From assembly GCF_004193775.1 (NCBI RefSeq), contig NC_041016.1, forward strand, positions 40,524,522 to 40,588,521: a stretch of 64,000 nucleotides of DNA, in the 5' to 3' direction. Position 1 is the stretch's first letter, and every line of letters begins with the position of its first letter. This DNA comes from Glycine soja. Its lineage: Eukaryota; Streptophyta; Magnoliopsida; Fabales; Fabaceae. The notes beneath the pieces are model-generated. The model worked only from the letters and a program-made list of their open reading frames with translations. It was not told the origin of the DNA and searched no databases. This document shows positions 1 through 10,879 of this stretch, one piece after another. Position numbers and translations under genes: made by a program.

Positions 1-907
1 AACGGATGAAGAACGGTGAAGAATGATGAAGAATTTCCACAGAATCGCTTACGGAAGCGTTACGGAAGTACTTCGACTTGATTTTTCTTCACGAAAACGT
101 GTTTTTGCCCAAAATAGCCGAAATGCATAGCCAAAGGGGTCTTGAACATTTTGAAACAGCTCCCCCCTCCCCTATTTATAGAAAAAAAAGGAGGTGCTTG
201 CCGCCCAAAGACTTAATGAAGAAGATTTCTAAGCGCACCCGAATTACTAAGTTCACCCCCCTTTTCGTATTTTACGGAAAAGTTACGGAAGCCTTACGGA
301 ACTGTTTTCGAATTTGATTTTCATCTTTTTTCTTTTCCCTTTTACCAATGTTAAGTGGAATATGCTTACCCAAGGTTTTCGGAAATTTTACGGAAGTATT
401 ACGGAAACCGCGGAAGCCCCGAAAACCATTTTTCAAAAACGTGGAGGAGCTTGCCGCCCAGTTGCTTCCTCCTTAAGCAACCCAACTTCCAAAATGTTCT
501 GGAAGGGCCTAAATTTGAATTGCTATTTACACCCCTATCTTGATAAGTTCACCCCCTTACCTTTTTTGGTGATTCTTTTTTCGTAAAGTTACGGAAACTT
601 ACGAATCTCGTAACGATACTTGTTTTCTTTCCGTAATGTTACGGAACCTTGCGGATTACATAATCATCCCCCTTTTGACTTACGGAATGTTACGGAACCT
701 CACTTAATTATGCAACGATGCTTCCATTTGATTTCCGGTGTGTCACGGAAACTTACGGATTGTGCATCAATATATTTTTTTTTGGTTTTTCGGCATGTCC
801 TGGAATTTCACAAATTGCCCAATGATGGATGCCAAGCACCTCACAAGGACCAAAGAAAGGTCGCATGTCATCAAGCAAAGGTTCCCGGACGAAATTAGGG
901 TATGACA
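1..907 (-). mobile_element. Ogre-type LTR, one end only (runs off the window)
   Basis: Closely matches the right-hand part of the two Ogre LTRs at 4250-6364 and 18191-20305, with scattered substitutions and small indels. It ends in the same terminal motif (...GTATGACA) at 907. Read in the element's sense this end is the LTR start (TGTCATACC). A TATAAATA box lies on the minus strand at about 173-180. It lands inside an Athila-like gag reading frame that resumes at 908. Whether this is a solo LTR or the end of a full element cannot be told, because the other end is outside the window; its target duplication would be GGAAG (908-912). Confidence 0.85.
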
Positions 908-2252
908 GGAAGGCAGCAATATCTTCATTTCATCAATTCCCTGATGAATCCTTGAGTAAGGCGTTTGAGAGATTTAGAGACTTACTGAGAAGAACTCCCA
1001 CCCATGGATTCTTTGAGCCAATCCAACTAAATATGTTCATAGATGGGCTGAGACCACAAACCAAGCAATTACTAGATGCTTATGCTGGGGGAAAAATAAA
1101 GCTGAAAACCCCAGAAGAAGCAACTGAGCTCATAGAGAACATGTCAGCCAATGTTCATGCTATTATGAGGGACAAAACCCATCAACCCACAAAGAAGAGC
1201 CTGTTGGAGCTAACATCACACGATGCTTTGTTGGCACAGAACAAGTTGCTATCTAAGCAACTTGAGATCCTAACGGAAACACTTGGTAAGTTGCTAACTA
1301 AACAGTCAATTGGACAACCTACACATTCTTCTATTTTGCAGGTCGCAGGTTGTACCATGTGTGGTGAAGCTCATGAGATAGGCCAATGCATCCCCACTGA
1401 AGAAAACACTCAAGAAATTCATTTCATGGGGAATCAGCAAAGGTAAGGGTATACTCAAGGAGGATTTTCAGGCTTCCAACAAGGTCCTTATAATCAGCAA
1501 GGACAATGGAGGATACACCCTGGCAACCAGTTCAATAAAGACCAGGGTGGATCCTCAAACAGGCCAATTCAACAAGGGCCTAACATCTTTTAGAGGACGA
1601 CTAAGTTGGAAGAGACCTTGACTTAGTTTATGCAGGTAACGATGTCAAATCACAAGAGTATTGAGTCAGCACTAAAGAACCTTGAAGTCCAGGTGGGACA
1701 ATTGGCCAAGCAGATAGCTGACAAGTCATCCAACAGTTTTGGATCAAATACGGAAAATAATCCTAAGGAGGAATGCAAGGCTGTGATGACTAGGAGTAAA
1801 AGGTTGGTGGAAGCCGAAGATGAAGAGAGTGTGGTGTACAAGGAGCAAATGGGTGAAAAGAAAGGTGCTGAGGTTAAGGAAAATGATGTGAAAGGTAAAG
1901 AGAATCAGGAAAAAAGGGAAGAAAATAATGGTTTAGAATAAAGAGATGGAGAAACAAGAAAAAGAAAAAGAAGGAGAAAGAGAAAAAGAAAAAGAAAATG
2001 AGAAAAATGAAAAAAGAAAAAAATAAGATTTTAGAGAAGAGTAGAATTGGAAAGGCTGTGGACAAAGGTGTGGAAGTACCATATCCTGTGGTACCTTCCA
2101 AGAAAGAAAAAGATCGTCATTTGGCAAGATTTTTGGATATTTTCAGGAAACTGGAAATAACCATGCCCTTTGGCGAAGCTCTACAGCAGATGCCACTTTA
2201 CTCCCAATTTTTGAAAGATATGTTGACAAGGAAGCACAAGTACATTCATTAG
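908..2252 (+). pseudogene. Athila-like gag, broken (element A)
   Basis: The longest open stretch (about 908-1446) reads as the middle of an Athila-type Ty3/gypsy Gag, with FHQFPDESLSKAFERF, LNMFIDGLRPQTKQLLDA and a CTMCGEAHEIGQC zinc-finger-like motif. The same motifs occur in the second Athila element at 58140-58620. In-frame stops follow at about 1444, 1591 and 1624. A C-terminal, highly charged Glu/Lys-rich stretch (1630-2050) and the segment before the protease (about 2060-2252) lie in shifted frames. The N-terminal part of gag is cut off by the Ogre-type LTR ending at 907. This is a dead gene; it would once have encoded the particle shell protein of the element. Confidence 0.85.
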
Positions 2253-2261
2253 GAAAACATC

Positions 2262-2790
2262 ATAGTGGAAGGAAGTTGTAGTGCTGTGATCCAAAAGATT
2301 CTTCCACCTAAGCATAAAGATCCTGGGAGTGTAACTATTCCTTATTCAATAGGAGAAGTCAATGTGGGAAAGGCTCTGATTGATCTGGGAGCCAACATTA
2401 ATTTGATGCCACTCTCCATGTGGAGAAGATTGTGAGAGTTGGAGATTATGCCTACTCGAATGACTACAATTAGCTGACCACTCCATTACCAGGCCCTACG
2501 GAGTAATTGAAGATGTATTAGTCAGGGTCAAGCATTTTATCTTTCTAGCAGACTTTGTGGTCATGGATATCTTTGAAGATACTGACATCCCTATAATCTT
2601 GGGGAGGCCGTTCATGTTGACTGCAAGCTGCATAGTTGACATGGGGAAGAGAAAGCTGGAGTTAGGTTTTGAAGACCAGAAAATTGATTTTGACTTATTT
2701 GTTGAAGACAAGCCTGCTCTAGAACACAATGTTTGCTTGCAGGTAATGGGAGAAGGTCAAGAGGTTCTGAAGGTGAGAACCAAAACCTAA
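2262..2790 (+). pseudogene. Athila-like aspartic protease region, broken (element A)
   Basis: Translated pieces give ALIDLGANINLMPLSMW (the DLG-type active-site motif seen in Athila proteases) near 2375-2430. After a stop and a frameshift around 2435-2480, they give ITRPYGVIEDVLV and IPIILGRPFMLTA (2490-2620), then a tail ending at a stop at 2790. The matching region of the second Athila element is at 60960-61370. Reverse transcriptase, RNase H and integrase should follow but do not. The sequence passes directly into the element's post-pol leader motif (GACGTTAAAGAAG, about 2824), so pol has been deleted. Confidence 0.8.
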
Positions 2791-4249
2791 GATTGGCCAG
2801 TGAGGTAAAGGCGTCAAGCTAATGACGTTAAAGAAGCACTCCTTGGGAGGCAACCCAGTTTTAATTTGTGTTATTTTTGGTTTTTCATGCATTTGATCAT
2901 TAGGAACTTGCTATATAATCTAAACATTGGAGCATATCAGCCTCCCTTTGAATGGTAAAATTAAGGGTTTCAATTTCTTGGGAAAGGACTAAGTTTAAAA
3001 CTTAGAAAATCTTTTTGACAATTAGTCCTTTCGCTAAGCGTCTATTTCTCGCTAAGCGCATAATCATTTATGCGCTAAGCCACGAGTTCAAGCACTTAGC
3101 GCACAACCCTGGCATCTGAGGCTGATTAATTCCGCCAAGCTAGCCAAGGTTTAGCTAAGCCAAAATCAATCCAAGTTGAATTCAGCTAAGCGACAGACTG
3201 ATCGCTGAGCGATGGCTTCCCTTGGCTAAGCGAGACCCAGTGTCGCCAAGTGCAATTCATTGCGGCCAGAATTAAAGGGTCATGGATAGCGCTTAATCTG
3301 TTGGCTAAGCAGATATTCTTGCGGTTTAAATGGGATTTGATGCAGCTTAGTGCCACTCATGGTTGCTAAGCTCAATCGCTTACGGCAGTGTGTGCGCTAA
3401 GCGATGTTATTAATCACTTAGTGCAACTCCTCTGCACTTAAAATACATGATTTCGGCTAAGCGGGCCTAGATCTCGGCTTAGCGAGACTTGCAGGTTTTC
3501 TTATCTGCAAATTTCGCTAAGCGGTAGAATTCGCGTGCTAAGCTAAAAAAAAAAAAGAGCTCGGCTAAGCGCGAGCTCCGCTAAGCAGCTGGCCTTGAGA
3601 AATCAAACGACTCTCCCGTTGAGCGAATTCTTTACTAAGCGGGAGAGTCGAAAAGCACTTGGTTAAGTGTAGCTTCAGTACTTTGACAAGTGTTGAGTGT
3701 AAGGAACAGTGGAGAATTCTTTTCTACATAAACACTTTTACCTCTTTCTCCATCCCTCATCTAATCCAACATCTGCATTTGGTCTACTGCATCAACGATT
3801 CAAGTAAGTTCCATATGATCCTTGTCTTTGTTATTTTGCTCAACCTTAGGTTAGACGAACTTTAATATTAGCTTTAGGAATTATAGGATTGTAGTATGTT
3901 TAGAAGTAGTTAAACTTTAGGTTTATGTTTAGGTTGTCTGTTGTAAAATATGTTTGGAACTTTGCATGTGTGAAATGCACTGTTTTTCCTGCTGTCTTTC
4001 TGGAAAATGCAACGAGCTCGCTGAGCGCACCAGCCGCGCTGAGCGAGATTATCAATGCTCATTGAATTTTTCGAAAGAACTCGCTAAGAGCACATGTCGT
4101 GCTGAGCGAGTGTACCAATAGTAGTTGTATTCTTCAAAAGCATTTGCTGAGCATGTTCGTTGTGCTAAGCGATCTGACCCGTAGAGGATGAATATTCATC
4201 CTCTTGATAAGTACTTGTGGCTAAGCGAGGTTGATTCGCTAAGCCCAGG
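2791..4249 (+). mobile_element. Athila-like 3' untranslated part with repeated CTAAGCG motifs
   Basis: There is no gene here. From 3030 to 4245 the sequence is full of short copies of GCTAAGCG/CGCTTAGC on both strands, spaced irregularly at about 20-60 bases. The same motif family is seen in the other Athila-like segments (20340-20625, 22655-22860, 28670-28810, 30600-30830, 53170-53340, 63770-63990). The stretch is split from its continuation at 20306 by the Ogre insertion. The last five bases, CCAGG (4245-4249), are the left target duplication of that insertion. Confidence 0.75.
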
Positions 4250-6364
4250 TGTCGCAACCTACCCTTCGGCGGGAGGGCGACGCGTGACTCGCGGGATGCG
4301 TGTTCCACAAAAGGAATACGCGCGGAGTCGCCACCAACGTTTATTTGAGGAAAACGTCGGAAAAACCGGAAAAGACGCGATCTACGAACTTTTTAGTGAA
4401 AAGGTTCGGGAGTTGTATTTACGCACGGGGAAGGTATTAGCACCCCACACGTCCGTCCCAAGGGACGGCAGCCTTTAATCGAATGTGCAAACATGACTTT
4501 GATTTTTTATGTTCCTTTTTACATTTCTATGTCCTTTATACCCTTTTTATATTTTTCTCTTTTTGTGGTCGACAAGGGTGTTTCCCTTTGCTCCTACGTA
4601 TTCCTCAATTTGCGATGAGGAAATCAGACCTACGTAGTTCTTTCGGAACAAAGTGTTTGGTTAAGTTGTTTTTTATCTTTTTGCAAGATATATTTTGATT
4701 GAACAAAAAGGTCATTTGAGGTGTTGGACCATTAAATGATCTTTTGATTTTGAAAGGAGAGAAACGTTAAGGTGTTGGACCATTAACGATCTCTCGGGGT
4801 GGTCGACAAAAGCGGGGCTTTTGCTCCTACGTATCCTCAATTGCGATGAGGAAATCAGACCTACGTAGTTCTTGCAAAAGCGGTAAAGTCACATGTTGAT
4901 TTTATGCTTTTGAACGGTCCATGTTAACCGATAAAAGCAAAGAGGACCGTTTAAGGCGTTGGACCTTAAAACGGTTTTTAGTGATTTTTCGGAAAAAAAC
5001 TTGATTTGTGAGTTGATTTTAGTCTTAGTTTCACTTTGGTTATTAATCAATTCATTCAAGGAAACTTCCAAAGAAAAACGTCCGATTGATTTTTTTTATT
5101 ATTGTATTCAAAGATATTTTGATTATTTTATTATTATTTTTCAAGATATTTTGATTATTTTATTATTATTTTACTTTTTTTGGTTTAACCGAGGTTATAG
5201 CGTGAACGATCAGTTAGATTTCATTTTAACAGTGATTAAACGAGATTACAACACAAATGATCGGTTGAAATTCATTTTATCATTTATTAGACGAGAAAAC
5301 GGCTTAAATAAATGGTTAAAGCACGTTAAAAACGGAAGAAAAGAAAACTGAAAGTAAACGAAATTAAAGTGAAAGTACACAAAACAAGAAATGAATTGAA
5401 AGTCTCGGATTCGAAAACTTACCCGTTGAAGAACGAAGAACGAACGAAGAACGGATGAAGAACGGTGAAGAACGACGAAGAACGATGAAGAATTTCCACA
5501 GAATCGCTTACGGAAGCGTTTCGGAAGCGCCTCGGCTTAGATTTTCTTCACGGAAACGATTTTTGCCCAAAATAGCCGAAATGCATAGCCAAAGGGGTCT
5601 TGAACATTTTGAAACAGCTCCCCCCTCCCTTATTTATAGAAAAAAAGGGAGGTGCTTGCCGCCCAAAGACTTAATGAAGAAGATTTCTAAGCGCACCCGA
5701 ATTACTAAGTTCACCCCCCTTTTCGTATTTTACGGAAAAGTTACGGAAGCCTTACGGAACTGTTTTCGAATTTGATTTTCATCTTTTTTCTTTTCCCTTT
5801 TACCAATGTTAAGTGGAATATGCTTACCCAAGGTTTTCGGATATTTTATGGAAGTATTACGGAAGCCGCGGAAGCCTCGAAAACCATTTTTCAAAAACGT
5901 GGAGGAGCTTGCCGCCCAGTTGCTTCCTCCTTAAGCAACCCAACTTCCAAAATGTTCTAGAAGGGCCTAGATTTGAATTTCTATTTACACCCCTATCTTG
6001 ATAAGTTCACCCCCCTTACCTTTTTTGGTGATTCTTTTTTCGTAAAGTTACGGAAACTTACGAATCTCGTAACGATACTTGTTTTCTTTCCGTAATGTTA
6101 CGGAACCTTGCGGATTACATAATCATCCCCTTTTTGACTTACGGAATGTTACGGAATCTCACTTAATTATGCAACGATGCTTCCATTTTATTTCCGGTGT
6201 GTCACGGAAACTTACGGATTGTGCATCAATATATTTTTTTGGTTTTTCGGCATGTCCTGGAATTTCACAAATTGCCCAATGATGGATGCCAAGCACCTCA
6301 CAAGGACCAAAGAAAGGTCGCATGTCATCAAGCAAAGGTCCCCGGACGAAATTAGGGTATGACA
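4250..6364 (-). repeat. 3' LTR of the Ogre-type element
   Basis: 2115 bp. It begins TGTCGCAACC on the + strand at 4250 and ends GTATGACA at 6364. The minus-strand TATAAATA box is at about 5631-5638. Several short ORFs on the + strand inside it are repeated in the partner LTR and in the copy at 1-907; nothing suggests they are genes. Confidence 0.93.
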
Positions 6365-6379
6365 GTTGCCCCTCTTTAC
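6365..6379 (-). other. polypurine tract of the Ogre-type element
   Basis: The minus strand reads GTAAAGAGGGGCAAC directly before the 3' LTR start TGTCATAC. A purine run in this position primes plus-strand DNA synthesis and confirms the minus orientation. Confidence 0.75.
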
Positions 6380-6469
6380 TTGTCTTTTATTGGAGATAAA
6401 AGGAAAGTAAAGATAAGACACTAATTTCGTTCCTCTCGATTTGACGAGAGTCGCGGGTGACCATAAAAT

Positions 6470-6770
6470 CTCCACATGCAAATGACTTGTTGTTCCCGGA
6501 TTTTCACAAATTGCCTAATGATGGGTGCCAAGCACCTCACAAGGACCAAAGAAAGGTCGCATGTCATCAAGCAAAGGTACCCGGACGAAAATTAGTGTAT
6601 GACACTAATTTCGCTCCTCTCGGTTGACGAGAGTCGCGGGTGACCATGACTTGTCGTTCCCGGATTTTCACAAATTGCCTAACGATGGGTGCCAAGCACC
6701 TCACAAGGACCAAAGAAAGGTCGCATGTCATCAAACAAAGGTACCCGGACGAAAATTAGTGTATGACACT
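6470..6770 (-). repeat. two extra copies of the LTR head next to the polypurine tract
   Basis: The terminal ~115 bases of the LTR, ending here GTGTATGACAC instead of GGGTATGACA, recur at about 6490-6604 and again at about 6660-6769. Each is followed by a ~50-60-base spacer that begins CTAATTTCG and includes GACGAGAGTCGCGGGTGACC. The period is about 165-175 bases. The spacer also occurs once directly inside the true LTR end (about 6421-6465). Confidence 0.8.
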
Positions 6771-6934
6771 AATTTCGCTCCTCTCGGTTGACGAGAGTCG
6801 CGGGTGACCATGAAATTTCCGCATGTAAATGACTTGTTGTTCCCGGAGGAACAAAAGGTGCAGAAGACTATGTCAGCCTCTGCATGCTATTAAGCGTTCT
6901 GTCTTACAGATAGCAAAAGAATGTTTATACGGAT

Positions 6935-7650
6935 AACCACTCGGGTATTTCCGCGTATCATCGGGCCCGCCGCCTCTGGATGATACAAGGGTGCAGAATG
7001 ACCAAATTTGGTCTCTGCTTGTCATCGGGCCCGCCGCCTCTGGATGACAAAAGGGTGCGGATAACCATAAGGTATCTCCGCGTATCATCGGGCCCGCCGC
7101 CTCTGGATGATACAAGGGTGCAGAATGACCAAACTTGGTCTCTGCTTGTCATCGGTATCTCCGCGTATCATCGGGCCCGCCGCCTCTGGATGATACAAGG
7201 GTGCAGAATGACCAAATTTGGTCTCTGCTTGTCATCGGGCCCGCCGCCTCTGGATGACAAAAGGGTGCGGATAACCGTAAGGTATCTCCGCGTATCATCG
7301 GGCCCGCCGCCTCTGGATGATACAAGGGTGCAGAATGACCAAACTTGGTCTCTGCTTGTCATCGGGCCCGCCGCCTCTGGATGACAAAAGGGTGCGGATA
7401 ACCGTAAGGTATCTCCGCGTATCATCGGGCCCGCCGCCTCTGGATGACAAAAGGGTGCGGATAACCGTAAGGTATCTCCGCGTATCATCGGGCCCGCCGC
7501 CTCTGGATGATACAAGGGTGCAGAATGACCAAACTTGGTCTCTGCTTGTCATCGGGCCCGCCGCCTCTGGATGAAAAAAGGGTGCGGATAACCGTAAGGT
7601 ATCTCCGCGTATCATCGGGCCCGCCGCCTCTGGATGATACAAGGGTGCAT
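6935..7650. repeat. tandem array of a 63/127-bp unit
   Basis: GC-rich repeats built from two alternating half-units of about 63 bases that share CATCGGGCCCGCCGCCTCTG. One half reads into GATACAAGGGTGCAGAATG, the other into GACAAAAGGGTGCGG. Starts of the half-unit marked TCTCCGCG fall near 6945, 7072, 7155, 7282, 7409, 7472 and 7599, so whole-unit steps of 127 are mixed with single half-unit steps. Long ORFs on both strands here are by-products of the periodicity. Confidence 0.9.
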
Positions 7651-7679
7651 GTCACATGACCTCAGGGTCAGTATGACAA

Positions 7680-8050
7680 AGATTATGGGGCGGCCGACAA
7701 AAGCAAGGCTCTTGCTCCTACGTATCCTCCAATGAGGAATTCAGACCTACGTAGTTCTTGATAACTTGTGAGACTTGAAAAAGTCTCCATCGGAAAATGC
7801 TGACATCTCCGGAAAGGGCGCAGATGACCATATTGGTCTCTGCTCGTCAATCACACTTGGGGTCACTGAATGACGAAGTGTGGATAACCGTAAGGTGTCT
7901 CCGCGGGCTACCAGCTCTTGAGTCATGGCAACAAAAGGCGGTATGGTCGACAAAAGCGAGGCTCTTGCTCCTACGTATCCTCCAATGAGGAACTCAGACC
8001 TACGTAGTTCTGGATAACTTGTGAGACTTGAAAAAGTCTCGGTGTTTTCT
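7680..8050. repeat. two direct copies of the CTACGTA module with flanks
   Basis: A ~95-base block (GACAAAAGC, CTCCTACGTATCCTC, GACCTACGTAGTTC, then AACTTGTGAGACTTG) occurs at about 7690-7790 and 7947-8042. The core is the same inverted CTACGTA...TACGTAG module found twice in each Ogre LTR, so LTR-type sequence has been copied into the interior. Confidence 0.7.
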
Positions 8051-9430
8051 CCACTAAAATGCAAACATGCTTTAGCAAAGAGACAAATATTCCAACTGAT
8101 TTAGAGCAGCATATGCTTTTATGAGTGAGAAACAATGCGTTTACCGGGGAAGGAGAGTCTGCTGATGAAATCTCCCATAACCATAAATGAGATCTTGGAT
8201 GTTAGCATTTCGTTTCTAAATGACCATTTAGAGGAAACACTGGGTTCGACAAAAATAGAAGAAAATCACTCAAAGTGTATCAATCTCGCACAGGTAAGTG
8301 TTTCATCCTAATTCTGGACCATAGATACGTCATGACTTGACTTTGCAAATTATTTCCTATCAAATCAAAAATTACATGTGTGATCATGGATCAATAGGAC
8401 TTCCCTTGGGAATGGGTTCTTTTGGTGGGTTTTTCGGCTTTTGTGTGTTTTTGGCTTTTGATTTTTTGTTGGCTTTTCCTTTTCTGTTTTTGTTTAGTGT
8501 GGGGCGAAAAAGTCGCTAGCGCACTGATTTTGGTTGGCAATTAAAGGGAGAAGACCATTTTAGGTCGTGGTTTCCTTTCCTTCTTTTTTTGTTCATTTGG
8601 TGACAATTCTGTATTGTTCAGATATTGTCCGGTCCAAAGACCTCTCAGCACATTTCTTCTGGTTTCTTTGTCCAGGAGCTTTCTTCTTTTTTACTTTCTC
8701 CCATTCTTTGGTTGGGAATTTTATTTCTTTTCTTTTTTTCTTTCTCCCTCTCTTTGATTGGAAATTTCCCTTCTCTTTTTCTTTGATTGGAAATTTTCCT
8801 TCTCTTTTTCTTTGATTGGAAATTTCCCTTCTATTCTTTTTTGCTTTCGAGGGTAAGGATTGACATTCTCACCCTGGGTCAAGGTTTATGGTGAGTCAGG
8901 ATCTTGGCTCAAGACTTGTAGAATGGCTAGGCATGGTACATGTCAGGGTTTGGTTTGGCTCAAGGATAAAAGGGGTGCCCCACATTATTTCCATGACACA
9001 AATGCAAAAATGATGATTTGGAAACTTTATGCAAAACTGGTCATGCATGCACCTATGCGGACACTCAAGTGTCAAATTTTTATGGTCATGTGATGCTAGG
9101 GCTCAGGATTCATTTCCTTTATTTTAGTCAACCCAATGTTTCCAAAATATGTTCTTTTATCCATTTGTGCATTCATCCAAGTCCATTTCGGGCGTCCGGG
9201 AAAATTTCACAGCATTCACCCTTCAGGTTTACACACATTTTTTTTTCCAAAAACTAGCTATGATCAGCGAATTTTTCTTCAAAGAAAAGTTGGAAGTCAT
9301 CTCTTTTCAAAAGCATGTTGGTTTTTCAGCTAGACAACTTATTTTTCTTTTTTTCTCCTTTTTTTTTCATTTGTTCATTTCTTTTTCTCGTTTGTTTTTT
9401 TTTTGTTGTTTTTTTTCCCTTTTTTTTTTC
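8051..9430. other. non-coding interior of the Ogre-type element
   Basis: No gene is recognisable on either strand. The + strand is rich in T and in TTTTCTTT runs (8440-8840, 9240-9430). This is where pol would be expected in a complete element. Confidence 0.6.
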
Positions 9431-9431
9431 A

Positions 9432-9770
9432 TGAGGTATTTTGCTACCTAAACATGTGTATATTTTTGTGAGGTATTTTTGCTATATACACGCATATCCA
9501 AGGTATCTTGCTACCTAAACATACATATATATGTTTTGTAAGGTATTTTTGCTATATACATGCATATCCAAGGTATCTTTCTACCTAAACATACATATAT
9601 ATATTTTGTGAAGTATTTTTTGTTTACATACATGCATATCTAAGGTATCTTTCTACCTAAACATACATATATATATTTTGTGAAGTGTTTTTTTGTTTAC
9701 ATACATGCATATCTAAGGTATTTTCACTACCTAAACATACATATATATATTTTGTGAGGTATGACTACCT
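9432..9770. repeat. tandem repeat of about 70-74 bp, five copies
   Basis: CTACCTAAACAT recurs near 9445, 9511, 9581, 9653 and 9727. Between copies lie ATACATATATATAT, TTTTGTGA(A/G)GTATTTTT and GCATATC(C/T)AAGGTAT. The array is AT-rich and imperfect. Confidence 0.8.
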
Positions 9771-10169
9771 TCCGAGCTTGCGCTTGTTTTATTTAAATTC
9801 CCAGGATCATGAGCAACTAGGTGCGTCCTACTATAAAAAGTGATCAAATAACAAGCATAGATTCAAAAGGTACTAGGTTGCCTCCTAGTAGCGCTTCTTT
9901 AACGTCTTGAGCTGGACGCCTTATGACTTGTCGGTCACTAACCTAGTACTTTGCTTACCTTTGGCTTTGGACTTGGTAGCCTGCTGGTCGGCCATGTGTC
10001 GTAGGCAACGCTCTAACCTTTTTGCGGATGAGCTGAGGTGAACTCTAGAGGTGGTGGCGGTGTGTCTATTGCCCGCTACCGGCCATCCCAATGCTGCTGT
10101 GGTGTTTCGCCCTGCGCCTGCCTAGGAACGCAGTACTTCTTGATGAAAGCTCGATCAGTAGGGGGCCTG

Positions 10170-10535
10170 ATGCCCTTCCTGGAGGTTACAGGTACTCTGT
10201 AGAATTGACAGAGACCCGTAATTAGAGCTTGACAACTCCAAGACCCTGTTGGACTTCTTCGGGTCCACTGGGTGTCTTGCAGGTGCGATCCCTGCAAACA
10301 ATTGATGAAATCAGAAATCAGTTGAGCGATGTGCATACTTACCTATGATGACATAACCTTGCCGGGGGGGTACGGGCACCCTGTAGGACTGATAGAGGCC
10401 CGTAACCAGAGCTGGAAACCCCAGGGCCCTGTTTGACTTTTTCGGGTCCACTGGGTGTCTTGTGGGTGCGATCCCTGCAAACAATAGATGGTATCAGAAA
10501 TCAGTTGAACTATATGCATACTTACCCATGTCGGG
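10170..10535. repeat. direct duplication of about 183 bp
   Basis: Two diverged copies (about 10170-10350 and 10365-10535) share GGGTCCACTGGGTGTCTTG, GGTGCGATCCCTGCAAACAA and ATCAGAAATCAGTTGA in the same order and spacing. No conserved reading frame was recognised. The flanks 9771-10169 and 10536-10870 hold nothing recognisable. Confidence 0.75.
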
Positions 10536-10879
10536 ACGACACAGACCAACTGATACTTTTGCAGGGGGAGATTGGCGTTGCGGTCGCTGGGCAGAATGTT
10601 GCTAAGTAGCAATGTCATCTATATCTGTGTAAGAGTGGTCATGTTGGTGCGCATGATCCGCACTCGTCTCTTTGCAGCGGCACGGGTGAAATCTTGCCCC
10701 GGTATGCATAGTAGTTGTGTGATAGCCTCCCTCTCTGGTTGTGCTCGCACAGTTGGCCCTCCTCCAATATCAGGGGGTGGCCCAGGAACCGTTAAAAGGA
10801 AACTACTGGCCCCTTAACCGGAAGTGCAAGTCTCGGTTAAGCATTTAAGGGCAGAGGACCTTAAATTCTTTTAAGGTGT

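Noticed and set aside
78..317. ORF on the + strand repeated at 5455-5775 and 19396-19716
   Set aside because: Lies antisense to transcription of the Ogre LTR, covers its TATA region, and has no recognised domain; its recurrence follows from the LTR being repeated.
1874..2127. Minus-strand Phe/Ser-rich ORFs
   Set aside because: Antisense of the Glu/Lys-rich tail of the Athila-like gag.
4889..5351. ORF pair in the Ogre LTR (repeated at 18830-19292)
   Set aside because: Low-complexity AT-rich sequence; duplicated only because it is part of the LTR.
6873..7642. Several overlapping ORFs on both strands (80-134 residues, His/Pro/Gly-rich)
   Set aside because: They are translations of the 63/127-bp tandem repeat and repeat the same peptide; no independent coding signal.
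6935..7650. Possible CRISPR-like array
   Set aside because: The whole unit is repeated with no unique spacers, and the context is a plant retrotransposon.
8337..9451. Phe-rich ORFs resembling membrane proteins
   Set aside because: They come from T-rich stretches; no family resemblance and no conserved copy elsewhere in the window.
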